Shown here: in pieces, positions 1-11,969 of the stretch
Numbering within the stretch: the stretch's first letter is position 1
Layout of the letters: every line of letters begins with the position of its first letter
Assembly: GCF_000208745.1 (NCBI RefSeq)
Contig: NC_030850.1
Coordinates: 8,587,194-8,651,193, forward strand
Reading direction: 5' to 3'
Length of the DNA: 64,000 bases
Source: Theobroma cacao
Taxonomy: Eukaryota > Streptophyta > Magnoliopsida > Malvales > Malvaceae
Position numbers and translations under genes: made by a program
The notes under the pieces: model-generated
Seen by the model: the letters and a program-made list of their open reading frames with translations, nothing else
What the model was told of the DNA's origin: nothing
Databases searched by the model: none

Positions 1-345
1 AAATAATAATTAAGAAAATCTAGTGAAATTAAAAATTAAAGCCCAATAGGATAATCTAAAAATGGTACCGTTCATGGAATGGGCGTCCGAGGGGTGCTAA
101 TCCTTTCCCGGGCGTAACCGTACTCCCGAACATAGATCCAGAAAATTGTAGACTGGTTTAAGGTTCTTTTCGGTGGGCTTAAAATTAATTTAAGTTTTCA
201 TCAATTAGAATCGAGTCAATAGGTGGCCAATCACACCTAGTAAAAAAAGGATTGGTGGCGACTCCTAGTTTAATTTTTTAGTGAGTTTTCACAGTTCATC
301 GTATAGCGGTCGGGTTCCCGGACCCGCACGTTACGACAGTTATAT
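1..345. mobile_element. Ty3/gypsy-like LTR fragment at the left edge
   Basis: A GC-richer block (about 60-345) stands out from the AT-rich surroundings. It carries phrases I associate with plant gypsy LTRs or their 3' ends: a gggcgtccgaggggtgcta stretch near 82, cgtaaccgtactcccgaac near 113, a ggtggcgactcc stretch near 253, and a cccggacccg stretch followed by acgaca near 316-338. No coding frame is visible and the left end lies outside the window. The assignment rests on recalled similarity, so it is tentative. Confidence 0.35.
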
Positions 346-1288
346 AATATGTGGTATCTACCTTCTACTTGTCATGTTCTTCTTTTTTATATTACATAAA
401 TTTTATTTTCTATGATTTTAATCTTTAAAAATTAATAAATTATTATATAGTTCTCAAATATAAGTTGTAATATTACATTATTACTTAAAATTTCATCAAT
501 GTATCATTTTTTTTATTAATCTAATTATGTAAGAGAAAATTAACTTGAGTATTTTTTTTATATGCTTTACATTTTATGTTTAGTTAAAATGAAATTCTCT
601 TGAATATATAATATTTAAATAATTCTGATTATATAAGAAAAAATTATTAATCTTATATATCGTTTTAAACTATTTATATTTTACAAATTATAGTTTTATA
701 TTTAGTTTCATATTTCTATTATCAATATTTTTATTATTGATTGAATTTAACATATTAGTTTTTTAAAATTTTTAACTCTTATTTAACTATATTTGGCCCT
801 CCCAATAAAATTTGGCTAGCTCTGCCCTTGACTCATGTCATTATTTACTTAATGTGATACTAGCTAACTACTAACTAAGGGGAAAAAATAACCAAAAGAA
901 AGAGTTTAGAATAAGTGGAGGATGGACGGCAAGACCACCAATCAACTTCATGAAGGCAGTGAACTAATGAACAATAAGTCATGCAAAAATTGCACATGGA
1001 TGTAATGGAGTTGAAACAAATTAATGGCCTCTTGCAAACAATGAAAAAGACTGGGCCATGATGTTATAGTATTTACAAGGGAGTCTTTGTTTCCAACTCC
1101 CAGTAGTGTGGAAGGGGTTACATGTGCCTTTCGACAATAAAAATCCATATATACAAATTAAGAGCATACATGTATTTATGCATACTCTTTTCTATCAAAT
1201 TTGGCGTCCGAACAATCCGGCGTGAGCTGGGATGACCCCAACCCTCATTAATAAGAGATGCTTGACTTGTATTTTCCCCCTTCAACAC
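346..1288. other. AT-rich intergenic DNA, no gene seen
   Basis: Mostly A/T homopolymer-rich sequence with no convincing reading frame. Around 790-835 a small island (ggccctcccaataaaa followed by ctctgcccttgactc) resembles the degraded terminus of a DNA transposon. A short minus-strand open frame at 948-1148 has no recognisable domain and I treat it as chance. Confidence 0.5.
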
Positions 1289-1433
1289 GTATATATGTTA
1301 ATTAATTGATAGGGTCGTGACTCTTGATGGAAACCCAGCTTTATCTACCATTTTCCCCCCCCCAACAGAAATCAATGTTATTTGCCTTTCTTTCAAAAAA
1401 AAACTATTGCTTTTTAATTTTCTACCTCTCGCG

Positions 1434-1952
1434 ATGGTCTCATCAGAAGATTTTACCTTCCCAAAAATCACCAATCCTATGCCTCTCTTGACGATTTCAC
1501 CATCGCTATGGCGGGTGTCTTCTTTAGTCTATCCAGAATGCGGAGATGATGGTGAAGACGATGGTGAAAGACAAGTACCGAGTTTCCAAAGCAAGAGCTT
1601 CTCCCACTTAGGAAGCGAAGCGAATAAGATCAGTGCCGGTTATGATCCGGAGAAAATGGACATGCTGTGGGAGGACTTCAACGAAGAACTGAAAAGGGTT
1701 TCTTCCTTGCGTAGCAGCAGGAAAGAGGGGGGAATAATATCATCAAGGGGTGGAACCAAGTCCAAGGCAGAGCCAGCTAGCAGAGAGCCGGCGGCGGTGG
1801 AGCTTTACTACGCTCAGGCCTTGAAGATGTCCCAAACCGGCATAGGCACTGGGATGATTTACCACAAGCGGCAGAGTAACAGCACGTTGGCGGTGATGAA
1901 GACCTTGAAGAAGTTCCTTTTTCTTCGCAACTTGTTCTCTGTCAAGAACTAG
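1434..1952 (+). CDS. Small plant-specific protein of unknown function
   Basis: Single-exon open frame giving 172 residues from the ATG at 1434. The frame stays open upstream to an ATG at 1317, but those extra residues are low-complexity, follow a C-run, and look like 5' leader. A TATA-like tatatatg sits near 1290. Features seen are an acidic stretch (GDDGEDDGE), a conserved-looking MLWEDFNEEL segment, a Ser/Arg/Gly-rich middle, and a basic hydrophobic C-terminus (VMKTLKKFLFLRNLF). The WEDFNEEL plus basic C-terminal helix layout recalls small uncharacterised stress-responsive plant proteins. I know no biochemical function for them. There is no signal peptide or clear membrane segment. It is likely a real gene because codon use is balanced, but the product remains hypothetical. 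Confidence 0.55.
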   Translation: MVSSEDFTFPKITNPMPLLTISPSLWRVSSLVYPECGDDGEDDGERQVPSFQSKSFSHLGSEANKISAGYDPEKMDMLWEDFNEELKRVSSLRSSRKEGGIISSRGGTKSKAEPASREPAAVELYYAQALKMSQTGIGTGMIYHKRQSNSTLAVMKTLKKFLFLRNLFSVKN

Positions 1953-4051
1953 TAGATTTGGTAGGAGCTTTCTTTTGGTGTGTTATAGGCTTAGAGTGTG
2001 CCTGACCAAAGATAATTAATTAATAGTTAATGTCTAAGTTGTGGAGTTTTTTTAATTTTATTATTGAGTTTAAGGCATTCACACATGTCTATTCATTAAA
2101 TATTTTTAATATTTAATAAATAGACATGTGATAATCATATAAACTCATTTACATGATTATGTATAAAATTGAGAACGTCATTTTTTGTGTGTGGAGTTGC
2201 ATCTATTTGTATACATAAACTATGTAACATATCCTAATTTAGAAATGATATTATGCATCCCTCAACTATGCTTTTGTGTATATATATATATATATATCTT
2301 CGATTTGATCTTTCTACTCAATGTTTGATCAAAATATTCTCCCTAGTATGAGTATGAGTATGAGTATGATCAAAATGATGCTTAATCTATATTCGTGTCA
2401 TGTGGGGTCCATCAAAATTTCATATAGAGTTAACATAGACCCTATACTAAATAAGCGATAATTTCATTATTTTCCATTTAAATACTATTTATTAGATATC
2501 ACAGGTAAGCATTGGGGTAGCACAGGGTACCAAAATAATAGGATGGTCAATTATGAAACCTTTATTTAGTAGAGTGGTAAATTTGACTATTTTCTATTTT
2601 ATCTTTTATCTCAAGGATGGAAGGAAGTGTTTTTCGCTATTGGCCGTAGAACTGCATGGAGTGGGTGTTACTTGAATAATTATTTGAAGCAATCTCAATT
2701 TTAATAAATTTTCAAGTGTTCAGTAATATATATATATATATATCAAATCGAGTAATTAAGACAGAACAATGGACTGATTTAATTAAAAAGTAATTGCAAA
2801 ATCAATTAAATTATATTTTATAAGAAAATGAATCAATCGAATTAGTGAGTGAAATCAATAAAATCGAAATCGAGCAATTATTCGGTTGATTCGATTGGTT
2901 TGATGTTGGAAATCAATTTCTGGCTTTTGCCTCAATTGTTTCATTAACTTTTGACTAATTCGGTTCGGACTTTGTTTTGCCAGTCAACTTAAATTAGTTA
3001 TAACTTATTTTGAGTCTCCACTCTCCATTCCCAAATAAAAGAGCAGACACATAGAGGGGTTATTATTATTATTATTTTGAGCTTCTTTTTCAGTAAATAT
3101 GTTTGAATCAAAAACTTGCAATTTCAACATGCAAAGTAGGTTTCCAAAAAAAAAAAATTAAGCCCAAACACGATGCATAACAAACAATTTGAATTCAAAT
3201 TATGTAAAAAATTGACAATATAAAACGGTATCTGAAAAAGTTAAAAGGAGAGAGTTATAGAGCGTCACTACACAGTCACACCTGAATCTGGTTCTCCTGG
3301 AATGATTCCAACTACGATCAGCTTAAAAAATTTCAGTAGTCTTTTCCGCAGAACAAACAGAAACTAACCTAAACCTTGTAATTAAGTGATTTTCTGTTAA
3401 AAATTTGAGTAACTAAGTAGACATGAAAGCAGCCCAAGCTAGCGTTTATTTTGGTATAATTGGTTGAGTTGATTAGCAGAGAGAGAGAGGCCACCTGTTG
3501 GCTGCTGCTGTTGGCATGTGAATCGGAGACGACTGACGACTGATGAGTGACGGGGCGGAGGAGGTGAATTATTGGATGCGTGGACCGTGTGCGGTGTAGG
3601 GTGTGATTGTGGGCGGCAGTCAGTGGCACGATAAATGCAGCTATCGTTGAGGTATTGCCCATAATAAAACAATAATTACTCAGAACAACTTAATTTTAGT
3701 GGTGGAAGAAGGATTTCAATCTTTGAACCTTATTTCTCTACAAGAGAATTAATAAGGTAAATGTAACCGTTAAATCAGCCTTAATTTATTGTTACAGATA
3801 CCAATTTATATTTTTTCTATTTTTTTTAGTGATAAAAATATTATACTCATTTTATTTAAACTGACACTTGAAAGATAAAAATGGCCCACAAAACTTTAAG
3901 TATTTGAAAGGAGCGGCGCTAATAGTCTCTAATAACAAACGCTTGTTAAAATCAAAGAAAACTGCGATGGAGGAAAGTTACTTCTAAAAGAAAGAGTGTA
4001 TCACAACTCACAACTGAGTTGATTTGGTGAGATCGGAGGCGGCGTTCTAGG
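1953..4051. other. Intergenic region with repeats and the upstream region of thioesterase copy 1
   Basis: No gene recognised. It holds a hairpin (listed separately), a TA microsatellite near 2279-2297, four agtatg-type repeats near 2343-2369, an (AT)n run near 2730-2744 and TTA repeats near 3060-3078. Two overlapping minus-strand open frames at 3369-3672 have biased composition and no domain. They lie in the probable promoter of the downstream thioesterase gene. Confidence 0.5.
2066..2146. repeat. Near-perfect short inverted repeat (hairpin, MITE-like)
   Basis: Arms of about 39 bases face each other around a ttt centre near 2104. The left arm starts gagtttaaggcattcacac and the right arm reads back as gagtttatatgattatcac. 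The inner part (acatgtctatt...attaaatatt) is nearly identical on both sides. It begins about 110 bases after the stop codon of the upstream gene, so it may lie in or just past its 3' UTR. It could be a tiny MITE or a structured 3' end. Confidence 0.6.
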
Positions 4052-4924
4052 ATGGACATGGAAACCGTCAAGGAATATTTAGAGAATTCGGCCAACATCG
4101 ATGGCGATGAACTGCCTTTGAGATTCTTCGAACGCCTAATCATGCATGGTCTCCGCGTTGATCTCATTGAAACCAGTCGAGTCATTTGCACTTTCAAGGT
4201 CTCCCCTCGTCTGCTGGTACGATTAGCGCCCACCCCCCCCCCCCCCTTTTTTTTTCTGTTTCTGTCAAATTCAGGAGATCATTGCTGGTAATTCAGTAGT
4301 CCTATTTATGAATTAAAAAATTTTAGGGCATTTAAGTTCATAGGAAAACTCAGAAAAACAGGGAGGGAATTAAGATTTAAGAAGCAAACATATCATAAAG
4401 GGAAATATTCTGTCAAACTCTTAGACGAAAAATAAAAAGAAAAACAATGAATAATAATTCTGGGTTTTGTTTATTGTGCAAAGAACGGCAGTAATTACTT
4501 GCATGGTGGGGTCACAGCGACACTTGTGGACTTGGTTGGCTCAGCAGCAGTATACACTGTTGGAGCTCCATTCACTGGGGTTTCAGTTGAGATAAACGTC
4601 TCTTACATGGATGCTGCATATGCTGATGTGAGTATGCTCTCCTGCATTTACTTTACTAATTTGCGCGTTCTCTAAATCACTCAAAAAAATGTTTGAAAAG
4701 AAAACACTCGCATGGTTGACTAAAAGAATTTACTGGCATGTGCACATTTTCATGGGAGGAAGACAAAATTGCCCCTTGATTAATTAACATTGTAAAACAT
4801 AAATTCCTCGTCAAGCATCCATTGTTTAACTATATATAATTTCGTTATTCTTCAATCTGTTTATGCCTTTTTGATTGTGTTTGTAATATGTTAATATTAT
4901 AGTTCCAAGTTGTACTCGCTTTTC

Positions 4925-4965
<41 letters not shown>

Positions 4966-6325
4966 GATAGACAGTAATTTGAATCACGGTTTCACATAGT
5001 AAGTGTCTACCATTGCTACTTGTTGCTCAGGATGGTGTGTTTCTAACAGGTTATTGGTTTTCTTAACACTATGCTTGCAACTTTTGAGTTTCTGCTCAAA
5101 TTCCCCATTGATTTGTTGAGACATTTTTCACTACTTGTTGAGTTCTAATCAGTTTCATAGCAGACAATATTTTGAATAAACAAACTGGATATTGGAAATA
5201 AGCTTTATGCAAATTTGGGATCTTCACTAGTGTTAGATCTTGCAATTATTATAAATTGTTGTTATTGAGGAGTGAATCTGGTGTCTAGACTAATGTGAGA
5301 ATAAGAGAGCTGGCGACACAAAAGAAGTACTAAAGGGCATTGGAGTTTACTTTGGCATGCCTTCTTCGACGGTCAAGTTAGTGAGAAAAGCTTAAAGAGG
5401 TTTGAGAGAGTGTGTGGATCGTGCCTCATGTCTTAATCATAATGGGGTACAAGGTGCAATGTGAGAGATCCAAAGAGTGCCCTTTTAGGGCCTTGGAATG
5501 ACTGTATGACCCTACCTAACAGTTATAGTCTCCCCATGAAAAGAATTTTATAAGTTAGTCAGAATCTTTGTTTGCTGGACAATTCTTTTTTCTGATGATC
5601 AATGTGTGCTTCAATTCATCAACAGGAATTAATGTGCTTTCTTTTACAGCTTTTCTTGGTGTTTTTAGAATACACTTCTGTAAAATATGAGTAGAAATTT
5701 ATTGTGATGGTCTTCTTTAAGCCTGGACAAGGCTGAAAGAGAAAGGAAAAAAAAATAAGGGGGGGGGGGGGGGGGGGTGTGGGGGAGTTAGGGGTTTGCT
5801 CTAGGCAGTGCTCCTTGTAATGTAATTATGAATTTCACAGTGCAAGAGTTAAAGAAAATTCCACTAGAGCTACCTTTCTTTGTGCATCTAGTTATTTCTT
5901 GGAGATACCCTTTCTTCTTTGCATCTTGTAAGTAATATATCATGTCTAAATTTTTTAGTTTTGCTTTTCAAGTAACTAAACAACCGTAAGACTGGAAACT
6001 TGTATTTCCTTCTTTTCTTTTGCATACTTTGAATGAAAAAAAAGTTTCTTTGCTTTTTTTGGGAGCTTTAAAACAGTAGAGGTGGGAAAGGGCAATGTTT
6101 CTGATTTAGGGTTCTTGGCAGCAACCTTTGAGAAATGATATATAATCCATTTATGAATGTGCTATGGTTTTGCTTATGTAGGAAGAAATTGAGATAGAAG
6201 CAAGGGCTTTGCATGTTGGGAAGGCAGTTGCTGTTCTCAGTGTTGAGTTTAGGAAGAAAAATACTGGGAAAATTATCGCTCAAGGCCGTCATACAATGCA
6301 CCTGTCTCTACCAAGTAAAATGTAA
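4052..6325 (+). CDS. Acyl-CoA thioesterase, ACOT13/THEM2-like (tandem copy 1)
   Basis: Three exons: 4052-4216, 4484-4627 and 6182-6325, all joined in phase 0, giving 150 residues. The product is a single hotdog-fold protein of the PaaI/THEM2 class, which hydrolyses acyl-CoA thioesters. Plant members are about 155 residues long. The hotdog helix LHGGVTATLVD is at residues 61-71, with the family's active-site Asn (N56, first codon of exon 2) and Asp (D71) in the expected 15-residue spacing. GVSVEINVSYMDAAY follows, and the C-terminal strand GKIIAQGRHT is near the end. No targeting peptide is evident; plant relatives include cytosolic and peroxisomal forms. Splice sites are tgctg|gtacga, caaag|aacggc, ctgat|gtgagt and gtag|gaagaa. 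Intron 1 carries a C14-T9-type tract. Intron 2 (~1.55 kb) has GT and G-run repeats. The gene at 13266-15363 is its paralogue with the same intron positions. Confidence 0.88.
4933..4960. repeat. (TG)14 microsatellite in intron 2 of thioesterase copy 1
   Basis: Uninterrupted TG dinucleotide run of 28 bases, preceded by a tatata tract. It lies in an intron and is likely polymorphic. Confidence 0.9.
5759..5777. repeat. G19 homopolymer run in intron 2 of thioesterase copy 1
   Basis: Nineteen consecutive G followed by tgtgggggag. This is unusual in AT-rich plant intron DNA and prone to length error. It could form a G-quadruplex on the coding strand. Confidence 0.85.
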
Positions 6326-7287
6326 ATGACATTATAATTTGAATAACCATCCTCATAATTCCTCCATTAGGAATGAACAAAATGCGTTGGTTCATGTGTA
6401 TTCAGAATACACTATTTATTCATGATTTTTTATTAGACAACTTTAGTCGAATTTCATGTGAAGTTACTTTCTGTGCTTCCTCTATATTGTCACAACTTGC
6501 CTTGCTTTGCCTGGTTGTTTAAACCGTCTGCCAGCATGAATCACTGAATGGCATATTGGATCTTTATACTAGTTGTTTTTCCTTTTTCTATTTTGACATA
6601 CTAGCCGATTTTGTTATGCATGAAATTGCCAAGTTGATGGGTTTTAAACAACTTAAAATACAATAGTTTTACTTGGATAAATATCCTTAGTAGGACTTAA
6701 CTTTGATTCAAAAGTCTGTTTAAGGTTTGACCTAGTCAATATTGAATCGGAATGAAAGAACGATTGATTACTTCATTGCAATTGATTGAGTACAGAAGCA
6801 AGCCTTTTATACTTGCTTGTTTTGTACACTGTTAGTAGAAGCTAATCCTACTTAAAAAGCTTAAAACTCAGTAACAGAGAAGGATTACATAATTAATGAG
6901 TTTATATTTGATACCGAAATTTTAAATTTATTTTTTAATAACATCGTTTGATGTCCTGACAGCGTATAGATTAACATAATTAGAATCACATGCAAACATA
7001 TTTGCATGTGCTCTTTACTAACTAACTAGTAATTAAAGGCATATGTGCCTTTGTGCTGATTGACCTTCTATTAAAACAGAGGGAGATGGACGTCAGTGGT
7101 TATTGCTGGCCCATAATTAGCAACCAAAGTATATGTGCAAGAGCCAAGATCATTTGGGAGAAGACAAATTTTGTATCGGAGGAGCATATATTCTTTTTAA
7201 TATAATTGTTGCAAAAAGTAAAAAATAAAGAAGTATATTCAAATAAAAATATTATTTTAACTATACGTAAAAAATTAAAATATTAAT
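6326..7287. other. Intergenic DNA downstream of thioesterase copy 1
   Basis: The 3' UTR of the thioesterase gene probably occupies the first 200-300 bases. The rest is AT-rich with no reading frame of note and leads into the terminal region of the MULE copy that starts near 7288. Confidence 0.5.
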
Positions 7288-9979
7288 GGTTAAAATTTCC
7301 ATTTAATCCCTCTACTTAGGTGTTTTTTTCAATTTAATCTTTTTACTCAAAATAGTGATAATTTAATCCTTTGGTTTTAAAAATTGTTTCAATTTAATCT
7401 CTCTAACATTTTCGTTCAAATTGATTGTTATGATGTTAACGTAGTATCTAATGCTGACGTGAAATGTGAGGTGGGTTTAAATTGTTGACATGGCACTGCC
7501 ACATCACTATGATAGTGCCACGTAGACATGTCACATGGCCTGATCAGTCTAACATGTCACTGATGATGTGGCATGTCAAGGTGGAAAAATTTTCCCTCAA
7601 AGTCAAATTTGGGTTGACATCAGAGGGACCTAATTGAAAAAAAATTTGAAAAACAGGGACCAAATTGAACAAAAAAATTAATATGTAAAGAGACCAAATT
7701 GAAGCAAATATATATATATATAATGTGACTCACTAATCAGATTGTTCTCCATGAGAACATGGAAGGAAAAAGTTCTCCAGCAAACAATATTTTGCACTAA
7801 ATAATAATTATAATTATAATATGAAAGAAGATACATCCACTTATATTTATGTGTAAATCCATTTACAAAAGCTGTACAGGAGGCTTCGTAATCCAAAATA
7901 TGTTTGCACAAAACTATTTTCTAGTAACATTCTTGTGCAATATATGCCATTTACAAAAAACAAGTTATCTATAATTATATAATATTGATAAACACCGCAA
8001 CCACTTATAACTATTTAATAATTTTGACAAAAGCATGGCAACAACAAGTACCCAACATTTAAGTACTTAGCATATAAATAATTAAAAATCACAACAAATC
8101 CTAGTCATTTTTACTACTTTCTTGAGTGGGTAGCTCAACTTCAAATTGTGATCTCCTAGGTGGCTTATATTTGGCCATTTCTTGTAGCAATATAAACAAA
8201 AATAATGTCAAAATCTCAATTTAGCTCACATTTATAACATGATAGAATGCAAGTGCAATTTTGCTCACTATTAATTGCCTGCTAGATATGAATGATGTTG
8301 AATCCCCACGGCCAATTGCAACAACCAATTGATTTGGTTTTCTAGCCTATACAATAAATTGACATAATAAACATAAACTAAATTTACTCACTAATATAAC
8401 ATGATAGCAAAAGATAAACTCCAAACAAATCAACCAAATGTAAATAATTGTTAATAAACATAACATGACATGAAGAGGGACTAAATTTACTCACATTTAT
8501 AATAGAAATATGTTTTAGAGGAGATGTAGGTGTTTAGGCAAATTTGGTTTAACTTCTAGAAGCTACTGTCCCCCCTCCCTTAGAGCTTGCTTGCTACAAT
8601 TTAGTCCTTGAGGTAGTAACATCATTTGAACTAAAGTCTTTAGTACTTGCAGTAGTAGACTGAGCACTTCTACTAGCCCTCATTTTTATCCTTTTAGCAA
8701 CAGTAAAAGCGCTTGACCTAGCAGCACCTTGACTTGCACTAGTAGCAAATTCCTGCACCAACAACAGCACATTGACTTGGTGTATCAGTAGCACCTTCAA
8801 CTGGGGCACCAGCACCACCTTGACTTGGTATAGCAGTAGTAGTAGCTTCACTTGGTGCACGAGCAGTGGTAGAAGATTTCTTCTTTCAACTGTGAGTTTT
8901 CTGTGTGCTTGTCTGACCATAAACATGAAAATTAGAAAAAGTTAGTAATCGACAATAATAAATAATTAATAAATAAAGCTAGAAGATACTAACTTGCTTC
9001 ACTAGACATTTAGACCTATTATGTCCTTTAGAACGATAAAGAGTGCATTTTATTTTCCTTTCGACCCTGAACATCCTTGTCTTATTTGGGCTTTCATCTG
9101 GTTCTTTTTTCCTCTATTTCTTGGGTCGTCTTGCAAATCTTTTCACATATGGAGGTAAGACAGCCTCCATATTCTACTGAAACCAGAACATTGGCCCTCT
9201 TACAATATGGAGCTGTTGGTCATATGCCTTGAGATATTCATTTTTTTTAAAAGAGTCTGCCAAATACTTTGTAGGGTTCTCTCTCTCATAGTAGTTAACG
9301 TTGATGGCATGTTGGTATGACACTCCACCAATGTCTCAAGCTCTATAGTTACATGTCTCATTCCATAAACATATTGTGTAGCTTTCCTTAACATATTTTT
9401 TAGCATCTTCCCAAAATACTTCATAAAGATAGGAACTATTTTAATCCACATTTCATTTAGTTGCCAACCCTTTATACTTCTCAAATTTTCTAAGTATACG
9501 AGGACCAAAATCAGTTTTTCACTTCATCCCTTCTACCTTGTTTTACACCAATCTCCTTATCACATAAAACCTGATATCCTCGAGCATGCTGATTATAAGC
9601 TTGCATTTGGATTCTATTATAACTTTGTTAAATGTCTCGCACATATTGTTATCGATGACATTACACTTGATGAAATTAAAGAACTATGCTTGACACCAGT
9701 GTATAGGATCTCAATTCTCAAGCAAGTGGTTATGTGCAGCCTCATTCATAGACTTGAGAAGCTCCATTTGCCTCTTGAACTCTAGTTGGTTAAAAGATCT
9801 AGCATAGCGCCAAAATTGGTATTTCAATTCCTTATCTCTGAACCTTTTCCCAAACCTCGAGTAGATGTGTCGTGCATACCTTTGTTGTTTAACATAAGGA
9901 AGCAACTCATTGATAGCATTTAGCAGCCTTTATAATAAGAAAATACACTTAATAAGATGAGGAATTGAAATATCAATTT
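7288..9979 (-). mobile_element. Degenerate MULE (Mutator-like) transposon, left arm of an inverted pair
   Basis: The outer end (7288-7440) has a terminal-repeat character: runs of tttaatccctctac and caatttaatc, then a cluster of gccac/catgtcac motifs. These are mirrored near 12260-12560 on the opposite strand. Inward on the minus strand lie transposase fragments. Almost the whole segment to about 9813 has an inverted counterpart at 9980-12560. The inner part, 9815-9979, is the unpaired spacer and holds transposase sequence missing from the other arm. No clear 9-bp target duplication could be found at the outer ends, and boundaries are good only to about 20 bases. Confidence 0.8.
8590..9905 (-). 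pseudogene. MULE transposase remnant, left copy
   Basis: Broken minus-strand reading frames give, in order, the C-terminal half of a MuDR-type transposase. First comes a YARHIYSRFGKRFRDKELKY-like block, then FWRYARSFNQLEFKRQME and a DPIHWCQ-like turn, with the frame shifting and stopping repeatedly. A SWIM-finger relic follows near 9200-9400 (ETLVECHTNMPS in place of the usual Cys/His pattern). Next is a zinc-knuckle relic near 9010-9050 reading KCTLYRSKGHNRSKC, whose second Cys is Tyr, and a Ser/Ala-rich C-terminal tail at 8594-8926. The N-terminal half with the first catalytic residues is absent. It cannot encode an active transposase. Confidence 0.75.
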
Positions 9980-9984
9980 TCGCG

Positions 9985-11351
9985 TTGTGCTAGATCTTTT
10001 AACTAGCCAGAGTTCAAAAGGTAAATAGAATTTCTCAAGTCCATGAATGAGGCTGCACACAACCACTTACTTGAGAACTAGGATCCTATGCATTGGTGTC
10101 AAGCATATTTCTTCAATTTTGCCAAGTGTGATGTCATTGACAATAACATGTAAGACATTTAACAGAGTTATAAAAGAATCCAGATGCAAAGCATGCTCAA
10201 AGATATCAGACTTTATGTGATGAGGAGGTTGAAGTAGAACAAGGCAGAGGGGATGAAGTGGAAAACTGATTTCGATCCTTGCATATTCAGAAAATTAGAG
10301 AACTATAAGGGGTTGAAAGCTAAATGGGAGGTGGATTGGAATGGTTCCCATATTCATGAAGTATTATGGGAAGATGCTGAAAAGCATGTTAGGAAAAGCT
10401 ACACAATATATCTACAAAATGGGATATGTACCTATAGAGCTTAGGACATCACTGGAGTGCTATGCCAACATGCCATCAATGTTACTACTATAAGGGAAAA
10501 GAGCTTACAAACTATCTGACAGATTCTTTTAAAAAGAGTTAATATCTGAAGGCATATAGCCATCAGCTCTATCTTGTTAGAGGGCCAATGTTCTAGCCTC
10601 AATGGAATGTGGAGGTTATCATACCTTCATATGTGAAGAGATCTACTAGACAACCTAAGAAGCAGAGGAAAAGAGAACCAGATGAAGGTTCGAAGAAGAT
10701 AAGGATGTTGAGAATTGGAAAGAAGATAAAATGCACTCTTTGTCGTCAAGGAGGACATAATAGGTCCAAATATCCAATGAAGAAGGTCGATATCTTTTAA
10801 CTTCATTTATTAATTATTTATTATTGTTGGTTACTAACTTTTTTCTAATTTCCATGTCTAAGGTCAAACAAGCACACAAAAAACTCACAGTTGAAAGAGA
10901 AAATCTTCTGTCACTGCTTGCGTACCAAGTGAAGCCATTATTATTGCTGCACCAAGTCAATGTGTTGTTAGTATCTTAAGTGAAGGTGCTGCTGGTGCAT
11001 CAAGTCAATTTGCTACTGGTGGTACAACAAATAAATTTGCTGCTGGGTGCAAGTCAAGGTGTTGTTGTGTTAAGTGCTTCTACTATTGTCAAGAGGATAA
11101 AAGTGAAGGTTTATAGAAGTACCCAATTTGCTACTACAAGTATTGAAGGCTTTAGTTCAAATGATGTTATTGCCCCAAGGACTAGATTGAAGCATGCAAG
11201 CCCTAAGGGAAAGGGAACAATAGCTTCTGGAGACCAAACCAAATCTACCTCAACATTTACATCTCCTCCAAGACATTTTTTTGTTATAAATGTGAGTAAA
11301 TTTAGTCCCTTTTCATGTCAGTTATGTTTATTAATAATTATCCATATTTGA
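9985..11351 (+). pseudogene. MULE transposase remnant, right copy
   Basis: Plus-strand fragments collinear with the left copy. A degraded core follows the LLKS-type block near 10030-10200. Then come GSHIHEVLWEDAEKHVRKSY (10253-10444) and a SWIM relic after a stop (DITGVLCQHA near 10446-10475). A basic linker follows, then a zinc knuckle reading KCTLCRQGGHNRSKY at about 10730-10775. It keeps the first two Cys and loses the last to Tyr, the opposite lesion from the left copy. The Ser-rich tail is at 10980-11351. Several in-frame stops make it non-functional. Confidence 0.75.
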
Positions 11352-11938
11352 TTGATTTATTTGAAGTTTATCTTTTGTTGTCATGTTGTATAGGTGAGTA
11401 AATATAGTTTATGCTTATTATGTCAATTTATTATATAAGTTGGAAGACCAAATCAATTGGTTGATTTGGTCTTCCAACTAGTCGTGGGGATTCAACATCA
11501 TTCATATTCAATAGGCAACTAATAGTGAGCACAATTGCACTTGCATTCAATCATGTTATATAGGTGAGCTAAATTGAGATTTTGACATTGTTTTTGTTTA
11601 TATTGCCTCAAGAAATGGCCAGAAAGACGCCACCTAAAAGATCACAATCTAAAGTTGAGCTACCGCGGTAAAAATGACTATAGTTTGTTGTGATTTTTAA
11701 TTGTTTAAATGCTAGGTACTTAAATGTTGGGTACATATTGCTCCCATGTTTTTGTCAAAAATATTATACAGTTATAAGTAGTTGTCATGTTTTTGTCAAT
11801 ATTAAATAGTTATAGGTGGCTTGTTTTTTGTAAATGGCATATATTACATAGGAATGTTGCTAAAAAATGGATTTATGCAAAGTATATTTTGGGTTACAAA
11901 GTCTCCTGTACAGCTTTTGTAAATGGATTTACATAAAT

Positions 11939-11969
11939 AAATAAATAAATATATATATATATATATATG
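11939..11969. repeat. AAAT/AT simple repeat inside the right MULE arm
   Basis: A short aaataaataaat tract runs into (AT)n. The mirrored position in the left arm near 7709-7721 has a shorter AT run, so the two arms have diverged here by repeat slippage. Confidence 0.6.

Noticed and set aside
1317..1433. Upstream in-frame extension of the 1434-1952 gene
   Set aside because: Low-complexity residues encoded by C- and A-runs, and a position close to the TATA-like motif, suggest 5' leader rather than protein.
3369..3672. Two overlapping minus-strand open frames
   Set aside because: No domain, biased His/Thr/Ser composition, and position in the upstream region of the thioesterase gene. They are likely chance frames.
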